64,000 nt of DNA from an uncultured Chthonomonadales bacterium (GCA_938005745.1 CALLMM010000001.1:186001-250000); one strand, 5' to 3'. Shown: positions 52,192 to 62,654, numbered from the stretch's first letter. The notes: generated by a model from the letters alone, not told the origin. Program-made: numbers and translations.

Positions 52192-55100
52192 ATGTTATGG
52201 CGCGTGGGCATGGATATCGGCGCGGAGACGCTCAAGACCGTGATAGTGCGGGAGGACGGCGCAATCGAGGAGCGTCCGATCCGCCGGGTGCAGGCACAGC
52301 CGCTCCAGCGGGCGCGCGAGGCGCTGCAGGATGTCTGTGAACTATTACACAGAGAGGGCGATCCCAACCCGCATATCTATCTGGGACTGACCGGCTCCGG
52401 CGGCGAGGCGGCGGCGCGATGGATCGGCGCGGACGCTGTCGAGGAGCCGGTCGCGCTCACCGCCGCTCTCAACCGCTGTTATCCGCAGGTGCGCACGCTC
52501 GTGGAGATGGGGCGCGAGGGACAGAAGTACCTGCTCTTTGCGCGAGAGGAGCGCACAGGTCGCCTGATCATGACCGACTGCTGCCTCGGCGACAAGTGCG
52601 CGGCAGGCAGCGGCGCGTTTCTGGATCATATGGCGGTGCGCCTCAACTTCCCGAGCATCGCCGAGTTTGCGCGGGTTGCGTTGGAGACGGAGCGTCCCGC
52701 CTCGCTCTCCGGTCGGTGCAGCGTCTTTACCGAGTCGGACATCGTCCATCTTTACCAGAAGGGAACCTCCCGCGAGCGGATCGCCGCCGGGATCCATCAG
52801 GCGATCTGCCGCAACTACCGCGCCCGGTTCGCGCGGGGCAAGCCGTTTCCCGAACGGGTGGCATTTATCGGCGGAGTCTCTGAGAACCCCGCCGCCGCCC
52901 GTTACCTGGCGCAGGAGCTGAACCTCAACGGCTCTCTCTTCATTCCGCCGCATAACCGCACACTCGGAGCCATCGGCGCGGCGCTGCGGGCGCAGACCCC
53001 CGTCCGGCTTGCCGATGCGCTGGCGAGGCTGGAGGCGCAGATTCAACGGCCCTTCCACTACGAGGGAACCGGTCCGCTGCGCTGCGAACGCTCGGAATCG
53101 CTCGCGCCGCCCCCGCAGACCGATCTGCCCAAACGGATCGCGCTGGCGGCTCTCGGCGTGGATATCGGCTCCGTCTCCACCAAAGCCGCGCTGGTGGCGG
53201 AGCACGGGGGACGCCTGCATGTGCTGGCGTCCCACTACCGCAAGACCAACGGCGACCCGCTTGCCGCTGTTCGGGACACGCTGGAGCATATCTGCCGGGA
53301 GATGCGGGAGAAGGGCTTCCTCCCCGACCGGATCGTTGCCGCCACCACCGGGTCGGGACGCTACCTCACCGCCGACTACATCGGCGCCGACCTGATCAAA
53401 AACGAGATCACCGCGCAGGCGAGCGGGACACTGGCGTTCCTGCCCGATGTGGAGACGATCCTGGAGATCGGCGGGCAGGACTCCAAGTATATCCGGCTGG
53501 ACGGCGGGGTAGTTACCGACTTCGAGATGAACCGCGCCTGCGCGGCAGGCTGCGGCGCGTTTCTGGAGAAGCAGGCGGCGCGGCTGGGAATCCCCGTCGC
53601 CGACTTCGGCGAATACGCCCTGCGCGCCTCCAATCCCCCGCCGATGGACTGGACCTGCACCGTCTTCACCGAGTCGGCGATGGTCTTCTTCCAGCAGGCG
53701 GGCGTTCCCGTGGAGGACCTCTGCGCGGCGGTCTGCCTGGCGTCGGCGCGCAACTACCTGCATAAAAACATCGGCGGGCGCGAGATCGGACAGAAGGTGG
53801 TCTTCCAGGGCGCGGTCGCCTTCAATCGGGGCATGGTGGCGGCGTTCGAGACCCTGCTAAACCGGCGCATCGTCGTGCCGCCCTACCCGCACCTGACGGG
53901 AGCCATCGGCGCGGCGCGGCTCGCGCTGCTGAACCCGGCGGAGCATCCCCGTTTTCGGGGCTTTGAGCGGATCGCGGAGGGCAGCTATACGGTCAGCTCG
54001 TTCGAGTGCCGCGGATGCGCCAACGCCTGCGATGTGAACACCTTCCAGACGGCGGACGGACCGAAGTACTTCTACAACGACCGCTGCGAGAAGTTCAGCG
54101 CGCTGTGCCGCAACGGGGCGAAACCGCAATCCCGCCGCGACCTGCCGGATCTGTTTGAGGAGCGCGAGCGGATGCTCTTTGCGGTCTATGCCAAGAAGGC
54201 TCCGCCCGGCGCAAAGCGGGTCGGCGTGCCCCGGGGCTTGATGTTCGCCGAATACTTCCCGCTCTACAACGCCTTCCTGACCGAACTGGGCTTTCAGGTC
54301 GTGCCCTCCGACCCCACCAACAAGGAGATCATCCGGCAGGGACTGACGACGGCGCTGGGCGAGCCGTGCTTCCCCTACAAGGTCGCGCACGGGCACTATG
54401 TCAACCTGCTGGAGAAGGGGGTGGACTACCTGTTCACTCCCGGCGTCATCTCTACCGAGCAGCCCGATCCCGGCTACCATAAGTCCCTCACCTGTCCCTA
54501 TCTTCAGGCGGCGCCGGAACTGCTGGCGACCAATACCGGCGTCTTCGATCGCGGAGTGCCCTGCATCACCGCGCGAATCCACTTCAATCGCGGCAGGCGG
54601 CACCTGCTGCGCGTCTTCTCGCAGATCGCGGAGCAGCTGGGCAGGACGCCGTTCGAGGCACAGCAGGCGCTGGAGGTCGGTCTGCAGACGCTGGAGCGGT
54701 TCCGCGCCTGGCAGCGGCAGCGCGGGCAGGAGGTGCTCGACTCGCTGGGACCGGACGAGGCGGCGTTCGTGGTGATCGGGCGTCCCTACGCGCTCTACGA
54801 TCCGGCGGTGAACGCCAATATCGGCAAGAAGATCCGCGATCTGGGCGTGCTGCCCATTCCACAGGACTTCCTGCCGCTGGCGCAGGAGCGCGTCTCCGAC
54901 TCCTGGCCCAACATCGCCTCGCGCCAGATTCAACGCAAGCTCGCCGCCGCGCGCATCATCCGCCAGGATCCCCGCCTGCGCGCGGTGGTGCTCACCTACT
55001 TCGGCTGCGGTCCCGACTCGTTCGCCAACCCGTTCCTGCGCGATGAACTGGAGGAGCCGTGCTATGTGATGCAGATGGACGAGCATACGGCGGATGCGGG

Positions 55101-56475
55101 CGTCGTCACCCGGATCGAGGCGTTCTCGGACACCGCTTCCGCGCCGAAGACGCCCGTGACCCATACACCGATCCGCACGGACGAGCGGCTCTTCACGCAG
55201 GTCGAGGGGCGAAAGCTCTGGATACCCTATGTCTGCGACGGAACGCATCTGTTCGCCGCCGTGCTGCGCGCCTACGGCATCAACGCTCACGCGCTGCCGC
55301 GCTCCCCCGACCCCAACCTAAGCCGCGCCCGCGCCGTCATCGCCGAGGACGTCTGCCTGCCCGCGCTGATGACCACCGAAGATATCCTCTGCCGCGCCGC
55401 CGCCCCCGACTTCGACCCCGCCGCCGAAGCCTTCTTCATGGCTGCCAGCGACGGACCGTGCCGGTTCGGGATGTACTACATTCTGCAGCGGCGCATCCTG
55501 GACCGGCTCGGTCTGCCACAGACGGATATCGCCTCGATGGGATTTCGGCGGAAGGACGGCGGACTGGGGACGCTCTTTGCGCTGACCGCCTGGGATGCGC
55601 TGGTCGCCGGAGACCTGCTGCATCGGATGCTCTGCCGCACCCGCCCCTATGAGGTCGAGGAGGGAGCCACCGACGCGGTCTATCGCCGCTATCTGCAGGA
55701 GTTGATCGCGCTGATCCCCGCCCTGAAGGCGCGGATGACCGACGGCATTCATCAGGCGCTCACCTTCTTCGACACCGGCTACCTGGAGCCGCTGGAGATT
55801 CTGCTGCATCGGGCGCAGGAGGCGTTCCGGCGCGTCCCGAAGCGCGACGCGCGGCGTCCAATGGTGGGCGTGGTCGGAGAGTTCTATGTGCGGCTGCATG
55901 AAGGCTCCAATCAGGATGTGCTGCGCAAGATCGAGCGGCATGGCGGGGAGGCGTGGCTTGCGCCCGCGACCGAGTTCTTCGCCTACGCCGTCCGGATCGG
56001 CGAATATAACGCCTGCCATCGCTGGATGGACACCTTCCGCCGCCGTCATCTGCAGGACTATCTGAGCTGCGCCCTCAACTATCGGCTCGCCTGCCGCGAT
56101 GAGCATGTGCTCTTCCATACGGTGGAGGGGATGCTGGAGGAGTACCCGGACATCCGCGCGGAGGAGGTGATCGAGAAGGGGGCGGCGTTCCTGCATCCCG
56201 ACTTCGGCAGCGAGGCAGTCTGCAGCTTGGGCAAGGCGGCGGACTTTGCGGAGCGGGGCGTGGCGGGCGTGATCGCGGTGCGTCCGTTCAACTGCATGCC
56301 CGGCAACATCGTGCAGGCGTTCTCCAACGAGTTCCGCCGCCGGTACAAGAACCTGCCGTTCCTGAACCTGGACTACGACGGCTTTCTCGATTCCAGCCGC
56401 GACATGAAGATCGCCAACTTCATGTGGCAGGTGAAGGAGCGATGGGCAGCCTCTGGCAGCGCGCCCGCCCGCTAG
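52192..56475 (+). CDS. CoA-substrate-specific dehydratase activase fusion protein (BcrAD/BadFG plus DUF2229 and HgdB-like regions)
   Basis: This 1427-aa protein carries two ASKHA-type activase domains. The first (about 1-290) has VGMDIGAETLKTVI and CCLGDKCAAGSGAFLDHMA. The second (about 315-590) has GVDIGSVSTKAALV and NRACAAGCGAFLEKQAAR. Both keep the Cys that ligates the shared [4Fe-4S] cluster. A DUF2229-like part follows (about 680-860; RVGVPRGLMFAEYFPLYNAFLTELGF, with GEPCFPYKVAHGHYVNLL) and then HgdB-like dehydratase segments with VVLTYFGCGPDSF. Relatives activate 2-hydroxyacyl-CoA dehydratases by ATP-driven electron transfer. The substrate is unknown. Fusion of activases and dehydratase-like parts in one chain suggests a self-contained ATP-dependent reductase. 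The ATG at 52192 follows AGGAGG; a track-like earlier start is less suitable. A strong terminator follows. Confidence 0.9.
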   Translation: MLWRVGMDIGAETLKTVIVREDGAIEERPIRRVQAQPLQRAREALQDVCELLHREGDPNPHIYLGLTGSGGEAAARWIGADAVEEPVALTAALNRCYPQVRTLVEMGREGQKYLLFAREERTGRLIMTDCCLGDKCAAGSGAFLDHMAVRLNFPSIAEFARVALETERPASLSGRCSVFTESDIVHLYQKGTSRERIAAGIHQAICRNYRARFARGKPFPERVAFIGGVSENPAAARYLAQELNLNGSLFIPPHNRTLGAIGAALRAQTPVRLADALARLEAQIQRPFHYEGTGPLRCERSESLAPPPQTDLPKRIALAALGVDIGSVSTKAALVAEHGGRLHVLASHYRKTNGDPLAAVRDTLEHICREMREKGFLPDRIVAATTGSGRYLTADYIGADLIKNEITAQASGTLAFLPDVETILEIGGQDSKYIRLDGGVVTDFEMNRACAAGCGAFLEKQAARLGIPVADFGEYALRASNPPPMDWTCTVFTESAMVFFQQAGVPVEDLCAAVCLASARNYLHKNIGGREIGQKVVFQGAVAFNRGMVAAFETLLNRRIVVPPYPHLTGAIGAARLALLNPAEHPRFRGFERIAEGSYTVSSFECRGCANACDVNTFQTADGPKYFYNDRCEKFSALCRNGAKPQSRRDLPDLFEERERMLFAVYAKKAPPGAKRVGVPRGLMFAEYFPLYNAFLTELGFQVVPSDPTNKEIIRQGLTTALGEPCFPYKVAHGHYVNLLEKGVDYLFTPGVISTEQPDPGYHKSLTCPYLQAAPELLATNTGVFDRGVPCITARIHFNRGRRHLLRVFSQIAEQLGRTPFEAQQALEVGLQTLERFRAWQRQRGQEVLDSLGPDEAAFVVIGRPYALYDPAVNANIGKKIRDLGVLPIPQDFLPLAQERVSDSWPNIASRQIQRKLAAARIIRQDPRLRAVVLTYFGCGPDSFANPFLRDELEEPCYVMQMDEHTADAGVVTRIEAFSDTASAPKTPVTHTPIRTDERLFTQVEGRKLWIPYVCDGTHLFAAVLRAYGINAHALPRSPDPNLSRARAVIAEDVCLPALMTTEDILCRAAAPDFDPAAEAFFMAASDGPCRFGMYYILQRRILDRLGLPQTDIASMGFRRKDGGLGTLFALTAWDALVAGDLLHRMLCRTRPYEVEEGATDAVYRRYLQELIALIPALKARMTDGIHQALTFFDTGYLEPLEILLHRAQEAFRRVPKRDARRPMVGVVGEFYVRLHEGSNQDVLRKIERHGGEAWLAPATEFFAYAVRIGEYNACHRWMDTFRRRHLQDYLSCALNYRLACRDEHVLFHTVEGMLEEYPDIRAEEVIEKGAAFLHPDFGSEAVCSLGKAADFAERGVAGVIAVRPFNCMPGNIVQAFSNEFRRRYKNLPFLNLDYDGFLDSSRDMKIANFMWQVKERWAASGSAPAR

Positions 56476-56514
56476 CCGTCTGCTTTCGGTCCACTCTCTC
56501 CGACCGTTTCGGAT

Positions 56515-56549
56515 GCCCCCTTCCTCCTCACGAAGAAGGGGGGCTTTTT
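56515..56549 (+). terminator. Intrinsic terminator after the activase gene
   Basis: GCCCCCTTC pairs with GAAGGGGGGC (one extra G) around an 11-nt loop and is followed by TTTTT (56545-56549). It stands between the activase and the converging molybdoenzyme gene. Confidence 0.85.
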
Positions 56550-56565
56550 GCGGCGGGAGGCGGTT

Positions 56566-58833
56566 TCAGCGCGGGGCGGAAGGCTCCGCGCCGTCGCAGA
56601 CGACCTCGACCAGCGCGTTATAGTCGGGAACGCCCGACTCGTCGCACGGTCCATGCGGGATGAGGACGTTGCCCTCGGGCCAGTGTATCTGCAGGTTGCG
56701 CGGTCGGATCGGGGCGATCATGACCCGCCCTGTCATTGCGCCGTGCTCATTGCGGAGAGTAATCGGGTCGCCGTTTCGCAGTCCCAGCCGCTCCGCATCC
56801 TCCTGCGCCATCAGCACCGAGTCGCGCTCCGCGCCGGTCAGCGGATCGCGTCCGGCATGCACCATCGAGTTAAACTGCTTGCCGCGGCGCGTGCTGACCC
56901 GGAATCGCCCGTCGGGAATGATGTCGGCGGGGGGAGTGAGCGGGGAGAAGCGCGCTCTGCCGTCCGGGGTGGGAAAGACCCCGCCCTCGCACAGGCGGGC
57001 GCCGCCCCACTGCACCTGATCGCCCGACCTCTTCAGCGTCTCGATGCCGGCATAGGCGGGAACCGCCTTCGCGATCTCCTCGCGGATCGCCTGCGCGTCC
57101 GGGAAGAGGATCTGTCCGGCGCGGTCGGGGAAGACCCGCGCAGCGATCTCGGTCAGCGTCTGCCACTCGCTGCGCGCCTCGCCGATGCGCCGTCCGGGTA
57201 TCTCCGGGCTGAACAGGATACGCCGCTCGGTGGTCGTCTCGGTTCCGCCGCCGGGCTGCTCGTAGCGGGTGGTCGTCGGCAGCAGCAGAACCTCCTCCCC
57301 CGGCTCCGCAAGCATCTGCTTCGTAACCACGATGTCCTGATGCACGCGGAAGGGGGTGTTCTCCAGCGCGCGGCGCACGTAGTCGGGCTGCGGCAGGGTC
57401 TCCAGAAAGTTGCCGCCCACGCTGTAGAAGAGATCGAGATCGCCCGCCGCCGCCGCGTCTATCATCTGCACGGCGTTCAAGCCGGGCGTCTCCGGCGGCG
57501 AAAATCCCCACAGATCAGCAAAGCGCGCCGCCGTCTCCGCGCTGATCGGCAGTCCGCCCGGAAAGGCGGTCGCATAGGCTCCCATCTCCGCCCCGCCCTG
57601 CACGCCGCTGTGACCGCGTATCGGCATCAGCCCGCACCGCTCCCGCCCGACGAACCCCCGCGCCAGCGCGACATTGATGATCGCCCGCACGTTATCCACG
57701 CCGTGACGATGCTGCGTGATCCCCATGCTCCAGACGAAGACGCCGGTTCGCGCCTTCGCCGCGTAATCGGCGAACCGCTCCATGTCGGCGCGAGACGCGC
57801 CGGACGCCCTCTCCAGCATCTCCCAGGACTGCGCCTCCAGCGACTGCCGCAGCGCGTCAAACTCCTGCGTATGCGCCGCGATAAACTCCCGGTCTACCGT
57901 CTGCGTCTCGATCAGACGCTTGACCACGCCGTTGAAAAAGGCGACATCGCCGCCCGTATGTACCAGAAAGAAGTCGTCCGCCAGCTTCGTGCCGAACAGC
58001 GCGCTCTCCGCCGCCGAGGGAATCCAGTATCGCTGCAGTCCCGGCTCCTTGTAGGCGTTGACCACCAGAATCTTCGTGCCCTGCTTTTTGGCGTAGTACA
58101 TATACTTGGTGGTTACCGGCTGATTGTTGGCGACATCGCTGCCGATGAAGACCAGCAGATCGGTTCCGATCCAGTCGGAGTAGGAGCAGGTGGAGGCGGC
58201 GACGCCGAGCGTGCGGCGCAGCGCGAGGGTGGAGGGCGCATGGCAGATGCGCGCGGCGTTATCAATGTTGTTGGTCCCCAGAAATCGCGCCGCCTTCTGC
58301 GCGGCGTAGTAGACCTCGTTCGTAACGCCCCGCGAAGTGAGATAGAAGGCGATCCGGGAGCCGCCGCCGCTGCGCTCCAGCGACCGGCGTATCCGATCCG
58401 CGCAGAGGCTCAGCGCCTCTTCCCAGGAGATCCGCGCGAAGCCCGGCTCTCCGCGCCGCCGGAGCATCGGGTAGGGCAGGCGTCCCAGCAGGCGAAGCTC
58501 CTTGCTGCTCTGCCGCTCCAGCGCGCGGACATCGCCCAGCAGGCGGTGATCCATCGCGGGCATGGTGTTCAGGCGCAGCAGGTTCAGACGCACGGCGCAC
58601 AGATGCGGTCCTTTGATCGTCCAGTCCTGAAATCCGGCGACGCCCAGCGCGCACCCGTCGCAGACGCCCTGAGACAGGATGCGCCAGGCGTAGCCCAGCT
58701 CATCCCGGTTGTCCCACAGCGTCTTCATCATCTCCAGGTAGTGATTCGGCTTGACCTCACCCATCCCGTTGGGACTCCAGCCAGCCCACGTAGACGGCTC
58801 CCAGCTTCGGTGTCTCTTCTCTCCCTGCGCCAT
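56566..58833 (-). CDS. FdhF/YdeP-family molybdopterin oxidoreductase
   Basis: The 755-aa protein matches the bacterial formate-dehydrogenase-alpha-like YdeP family. [31 protein letters not shown] and [23 protein letters not shown] are its N-terminal marks. [61 protein letters not shown] and [13 protein letters not shown] are molybdopterin-binding segments. The C-terminus is the usual molybdopterin dinucleotide-binding beta barrel. The classical N-terminal [4Fe-4S] motif of FdhF is not evident. Its substrate is unknown, and no FdhD or accessory gene adjoins it. The ATG at 58833 is chosen because GGAAGGGAACGGT precedes it and the promoter would start transcription near 58855; an ATG at 58848 is possible. 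Confidence 0.9.
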   Translation of the reverse strand: MAQGEKRHRSWEPSTWAGWSPNGMGEVKPNHYLEMMKTLWDNRDELGYAWRILSQGVCDGCALGVAGFQDWTIKGPHLCAVRLNLLRLNTMPAMDHRLLGDVRALERQSSKELRLLGRLPYPMLRRRGEPGFARISWEEALSLCADRIRRSLERSGGGSRIAFYLTSRGVTNEVYYAAQKAARFLGTNNIDNAARICHAPSTLALRRTLGVAASTCSYSDWIGTDLLVFIGSDVANNQPVTTKYMYYAKKQGTKILVVNAYKEPGLQRYWIPSAAESALFGTKLADDFFLVHTGGDVAFFNGVVKRLIETQTVDREFIAAHTQEFDALRQSLEAQSWEMLERASGASRADMERFADYAAKARTGVFVWSMGITQHRHGVDNVRAIINVALARGFVGRERCGLMPIRGHSGVQGGAEMGAYATAFPGGLPISAETAARFADLWGFSPPETPGLNAVQMIDAAAAGDLDLFYSVGGNFLETLPQPDYVRRALENTPFRVHQDIVVTKQMLAEPGEEVLLLPTTTRYEQPGGGTETTTERRILFSPEIPGRRIGEARSEWQTLTEIAARVFPDRAGQILFPDAQAIREEIAKAVPAYAGIETLKRSGDQVQWGGARLCEGGVFPTPDGRARFSPLTPPADIIPDGRFRVSTRRGKQFNSMVHAGRDPLTGAERDSVLMAQEDAERLGLRNGDPITLRNEHGAMTGRVMIAPIRPRNLQIHWPEGNVLIPHGPCDESGVPDYNALVEVVCDGAEPSAPR

Positions 58834-58861
58834 ACCGTTCCCTTCCATTTAGCGTGCCTTC

Positions 58862-58891
58862 ATTATACGGCGCAGGCGCGGTCAGGGTCAA
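58862..58891 (-). promoter_or_regulatory. Sigma-70 promoter of the FdhF/YdeP-like gene
   Basis: On the minus strand TTGACC (58886-58891) and a perfect TATAAT (58862-58867) are spaced by 18 bp. The 240-bp gap beyond it towards the kinase gene (58892-59130) shows no supportable gene. Confidence 0.85.
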
Positions 58892-59130
58892 ACGGGAATC
58901 CTCCCTTCACCGTGTGAAAACCCGGCGAGAATAGGGAATAAACCGGTAGTTCCCGCCGATGATCGCCCGTTCGCGTGTCTGGATGCCTTCCGGAGGAGGC
59001 AGCCAGTCACTGTGATTCCTCATGGCGGGATGAGCGGAGATGCCCAACCGGGATGACGCGCAACTCCTCTGCCCTGCGCGGCGCCTGTCGGGAACCATGT
59101 TTTATTCATGCAGTGTAAGAGTGGGAAGCG

Positions 59131-60882
59131 ATGGATCCAGAGATCTATACATCTGAATGGAGGAGCGACAGCCCTTCCGAATCCGCCCGGGGCGAGGGTG
59201 AGAGCAGGCTCACAGAACGCTCGCGGCGCGCCTTCCTCGCCCATATGCGGCAGGAGCTGCGCACGCCCCTCAACGCAATTGTCGGCTATGCCGACCTTCT
59301 GATTGAAGAGGTGAAGCAGCAGAACCTCTCCGCCCTGCTTCCCTCTCTTCAGCGCATCTACCGGCTCGGGCAGGAGTTGATGACGCAGGCGGACGAGTTT
59401 CTCGACCTGGCGCATATCTACGATCTGGGCATCTACCGCCCGCAGGCGCGCTCCGAAGAGAAGCGGCGCGAGATGCGAAACCATCTGGTGGAGATTCTGG
59501 ACATCTGCGAGAAGCTGCAGTTTGAGATGGAGCGGCGCGAACTGGATGAGCTGCTCTCCGACCTGCGTAAAATCTACTTCGTCTCGCGCACCTCCATCGG
59601 GCTGGTGGACGACATCATTCAGTTTTCGCAGAACGCCTTCGGCAAGTTTCGGCGAGAGTCGGAGACCGAAAACGTCCACGAGTTGGTGCAGGATATTCTG
59701 ACCACTGTGCGCCCGGTGCGTCCGGGGTTCACCAGCCATCGCAACCCCTATCCGAGCCGCCTGCTGGTCGCCGACGATAATCTGCTCAACCGCAATCTGC
59801 TCTCCCGGCAGCTTACCCGCTACGGGCATACGGTCGTCGTCGCGGAGAATGGGGAGCAGGCGCTGGAGATTCTGCGCGAAGCGCCTTTTGATCTGGTGTT
59901 GCTGGACATGATGATGCCGGTTCTCAACGGCTATCAGACGCTGGAGCAGATCAAAGAGGATCCCGATCTGTGCCGTATTCCCGTCATTATGATCTCCGCG
60001 CTGGATGAGATGGATGCGGTGGTGCGCTGTATCGAACTGGGAGCGGAGGACTATCTCTCCAAGCCCTTCAACCCGATGCTGCTGAAGGCGCGCATCAACG
60101 CCTGTCTGGAGAAGCAGCACCTGCGCAAACAGGAGACAAAACTCTACCAGGAGCTGGAGGCGAACTACTCGCGCCTGAAAGAGCTGGAGAGCATGCGCGA
60201 CAGCCTGACGCACATGATCGTTCACGATCTGCGCACCCCGCTCACCGGCATCATCACCTCGCTGCAGACCATGCCGCTGCTGGGAGATCTGAACGGCGAT
60301 CAGAGCGAGATGCTGGAGATGGCGCTGGAGAACGGCGAGACGCTGCTGGAGATGATCTGCGACCTGCTGGACATCAACAAGATGGAGTCGGGCGCGCTGA
60401 AGCTCGACTACGAGGAGCTGAAGCCGGCGGAGGCGGTCGGCGCGGCGGTGAAGCAGGTGCTGAAGCTGATAGAATCGAAGGGTCAAATTTTGCGGATAGA
60501 CGTTCCTGAGAGCCTCCCTCCCCTCCGCGCCGACGCCGGCAAGCTGCGGCGCACTCTGGTCAATCTTCTGGGCAACGCCATCAAGTTCACTCCCGCCGGC
60601 GGGCGCATCAGCGTCTCCGCCGAGGCTCTGGATGAGCCCGCGAAGATACTCTTCACTGTGCGAGATTCGGGACGGGGCATCCCCAAAGAGGCGTTCGCGC
60701 ACATCTTCGAGAAGTTCGGGCAGGTAACGACCGGGGCGGCGTGCGAGAAGCGGTCTACAGGGCTTGGTCTGACCTTCTGCCGTCTGGCGGTGGAGGCGCA
60801 CGGCGGCAGGATATGGGTTGAGAGCGAACTGGGACAGGGCAGCGCCTTCTTCTTTGAACTGCCGCTTCTTCCGCAGGAGTAG
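59131..60882 (+). CDS. Histidine kinase with a degenerate first HisKA, a receiver domain and a second active HisKA-HATPase
   Basis: The 583-aa protein has an N-terminal HisKA-like segment with FLAHMRQELRTPLNAIVGY, where the usual acceptor His is Gln41. A helical region follows. The receiver domain (about 208-325) has VADDNLLNRNLLSR and the phosphate-accepting LLDMMMP (Asp259), and LSKPFNP with the conserved Lys. A coiled coil leads to a second HisKA with MIVHDLRTPLTG (His365) and an HATPase domain (NAIKFTPAG, DSGRGIP, TGLGL). There is no membrane segment. The order degenerate HisKA-REC-HisKA-HATPase is unusual for a hybrid kinase and suggests that the receiver controls the downstream kinase. 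No response regulator adjoins it. The ATG is preceded by GGGAAGCG. Confidence 0.88.
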   Translation: MDPEIYTSEWRSDSPSESARGEGESRLTERSRRAFLAHMRQELRTPLNAIVGYADLLIEEVKQQNLSALLPSLQRIYRLGQELMTQADEFLDLAHIYDLGIYRPQARSEEKRREMRNHLVEILDICEKLQFEMERRELDELLSDLRKIYFVSRTSIGLVDDIIQFSQNAFGKFRRESETENVHELVQDILTTVRPVRPGFTSHRNPYPSRLLVADDNLLNRNLLSRQLTRYGHTVVVAENGEQALEILREAPFDLVLLDMMMPVLNGYQTLEQIKEDPDLCRIPVIMISALDEMDAVVRCIELGAEDYLSKPFNPMLLKARINACLEKQHLRKQETKLYQELEANYSRLKELESMRDSLTHMIVHDLRTPLTGIITSLQTMPLLGDLNGDQSEMLEMALENGETLLEMICDLLDINKMESGALKLDYEELKPAEAVGAAVKQVLKLIESKGQILRIDVPESLPPLRADAGKLRRTLVNLLGNAIKFTPAGGRISVSAEALDEPAKILFTVRDSGRGIPKEAFAHIFEKFGQVTTGAACEKRSTGLGLTFCRLAVEAHGGRIWVESELGQGSAFFFELPLLPQE

Positions 60883-60887
60883 AGGGG

Positions 60888-60918
60888 TTCCGGCGAGCGG
60901 CAGAACCGCCCGCCGGAA
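60888..60918. terminator. Hairpin between two converging genes (terminator-like, no T run)
   Basis: TTCCGGCG pairs with CGCCGGAA and CGG with CCG inside it, between the kinase stop (60882) and the dipeptidase stop (60927). Neither side has a T run, so its terminator role is uncertain. Confidence 0.45.
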
Positions 60919-60926
60919 GGGCTGCG

Positions 60927-62330
60927 CTACTTCGCCAGCTCATACAGCGCGTGCGCGTAGATCTTCGCGGCGCGCAGGTAGTTTTCGAGGGAGAGCCGCT
61001 CATCCGGCTCGTGCGCCGGACCGTCGGACGCGCCAGGGAATCCCGCTCCATAGGCGACCGCGTTGGGGGTGGCGCGGGCGTAGGTCCCTCCCCCCATCGT
61101 GCCGGGCTTGCTCTCCGTGTCCCCCGTCTCCTCCTGGTAGACCCGCAGCAGGGTCTTCGCCGGCTCCTGATCGAGCGGGACGTAGAGGGGGGCGCTGTCG
61201 GTATGCTCCGCCAGCGTCCAGCCCGCCCGGTCTATCACCGGCTGAAACCGCTCCTGAAGATCGGCAAACTTCCAGGTGACCGGATAGCGGACATTGTAGG
61301 TGATCCGCGCCAGCCCCTCCGCCATCTCCAGAACGCCCAGATTGCAGGTCAGCGGTCCCGCCACGTCGTCGCGTCCCTGAATGCCCAGCCCGGTTCCGGT
61401 ATTCTCCGCCGAATCCGCCGTCCACTGCAGCCACTCCCGGTCGCCGGGCAGGTTCAGTTCCAGCAGCGCGCGCGCCAGGCGCGTGACCGCGTTATCGCCT
61501 CCCTGCGGCGACGCGCCATGCGAGGACTTGCCGACCGCGCGCACGGTGATGCCCGTCTCGTCCGGCTCATAGGAGATATTTCTGTCCCAGCACCTCAGCA
61601 GCCCGACCAGCGCAGCGTAGAGCGCGGAGACCTCTCCGATCAGGCGCGCTTCTGCGTAGTCGGGAACCATGTTCGGGCGTCTGCCGCCCCGCATCCAGGC
61701 GACGCGCAGGGGAGCCGATTCGGAATCTATCCGCTTCTCCAGAAACAGGTTGGCGATCCCCTTCTCCGCATAGACCAGCGGAAAACCGGCGTCCGGCGTG
61801 AAGCCCATCACCGGACGCTCCTCCCCGGCGACCTCCCAGTAGTGCTTCACACAGCCGAACCCGCTCTCCTCATCGCATCCGAAGATGACGCGCACACGCC
61901 GGCGCAGCGGCAGCCCGCTCTCCATCAACGCCCGGGCGGCAAACAGAGCCGCATAGGTCGGTCCCTTGTCATCCGACGCTCCCCGCGCATAGATGTAGCC
62001 GTTTTCGATCACCGCGCCGTAGGGCGGATAGCTCCAGCGGTCTCCCTCCGGCACCACATCCAGATGTCCGAAAGCCGCCACCATCTCTTCGCCCTCGCCA
62101 AACTCGGCGTGTCCGGCATAGCCGTCCACATCCTTCACTCGGAAGCCGTACTTTTCGCACAGCGCCAGCGTGTAGTCCAGCGCCTGACGCACCGGCATCC
62201 CGAACGGGGCGTTGGGCGCGGCAGGCGGCTCCTTCTTGCTGGGGATTCGCAGCACGCCCTGAAGCGCCTCGATCATCTCCTCGCGATGGGCGTCAACCCA
62301 GTGGTGCAGCAGACCGATCTCATCGCTCAT
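60927..62330 (-). CDS. PepV-type M20 dipeptidase
   Basis: The 467-aa protein fits PepV/Sapep dipeptidases of the M20 family. FGHLDVVPEG carries the first metal His, YARGASDDKGP the bridging Asp, and GCDEESGFGCVKHY the catalytic Glu and metal-binding Glu region. Domain order (catalytic, lid, catalytic) and length agree. The C-terminal TMGGGTYARATPNAVAYG provides the last metal His region. These enzymes release amino acids from dipeptides, some N-terminal beta-Ala or D-amino acids. The gene converges with the kinase gene. The gap on its 5' side (62331-62732) consists mostly of dispersed repeats. Confidence 0.92.
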   Translation of the reverse strand: MSDEIGLLHHWVDAHREEMIEALQGVLRIPSKKEPPAAPNAPFGMPVRQALDYTLALCEKYGFRVKDVDGYAGHAEFGEGEEMVAAFGHLDVVPEGDRWSYPPYGAVIENGYIYARGASDDKGPTYAALFAARALMESGLPLRRRVRVIFGCDEESGFGCVKHYWEVAGEERPVMGFTPDAGFPLVYAEKGIANLFLEKRIDSESAPLRVAWMRGGRRPNMVPDYAEARLIGEVSALYAALVGLLRCWDRNISYEPDETGITVRAVGKSSHGASPQGGDNAVTRLARALLELNLPGDREWLQWTADSAENTGTGLGIQGRDDVAGPLTCNLGVLEMAEGLARITYNVRYPVTWKFADLQERFQPVIDRAGWTLAEHTDSAPLYVPLDQEPAKTLLRVYQEETGDTESKPGTMGGGTYARATPNAVAYGAGFPGASDGPAHEPDERLSLENYLRAAKIYAHALYELAK

Positions 62331-62409
62331 TCGTCTCTCCTTTTCCGCTGTTCTGTACTGTAATAATAGCGTTAAAATTCATTTTTTGCTCTCTCCCCGC
62401 GGTCGGATT

Positions 62410-62654
62410 GAGATTGCTTCGGTCGGCTGCGCCTCCCTCGCAAGGACAGAGGGGGTCAGCTGTCGCCTCCCTCGCAAGGACAGATTGGGAGGCACTACCG
62501 CCTCAGATACGCGCAACCCGCCCCCAATGTGTCATTGCGAGCGAAGCGAGGCAATCTTCCACCTGCCGGAATGCAGGAGATTGCTTCGGTCGGCTGCGCC
62601 TCCCTCGCAAGGACAGAGGGGGGGCGCCTGTCGCCTCCCTCACAAGGACAATCT
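62410..62654. repeat. Dispersed intergenic repeat cluster between the dipeptidase and GH13 genes
   Basis: At least four pieces occur. Two contain GAGATTGCTTCGGTCGGCTG or its partner (62410-62485 and 62576-62654), each followed by a second CCTCCCTCGCAAGGACA unit. An inverse copy GTCATTGCGAGCGAAGCGA lies at 62531-62549. The units have the same 34-bp-like step as the array at 41512. No gene is supported in the 402-bp gap. Confidence 0.85.

Noticed and set aside
56548-58917. Plus-strand ORF of about 789 codons
   Set aside because: It is the shadow of the FdhF/YdeP-like gene, which has a clear promoter, start and molybdopterin-binding segments.
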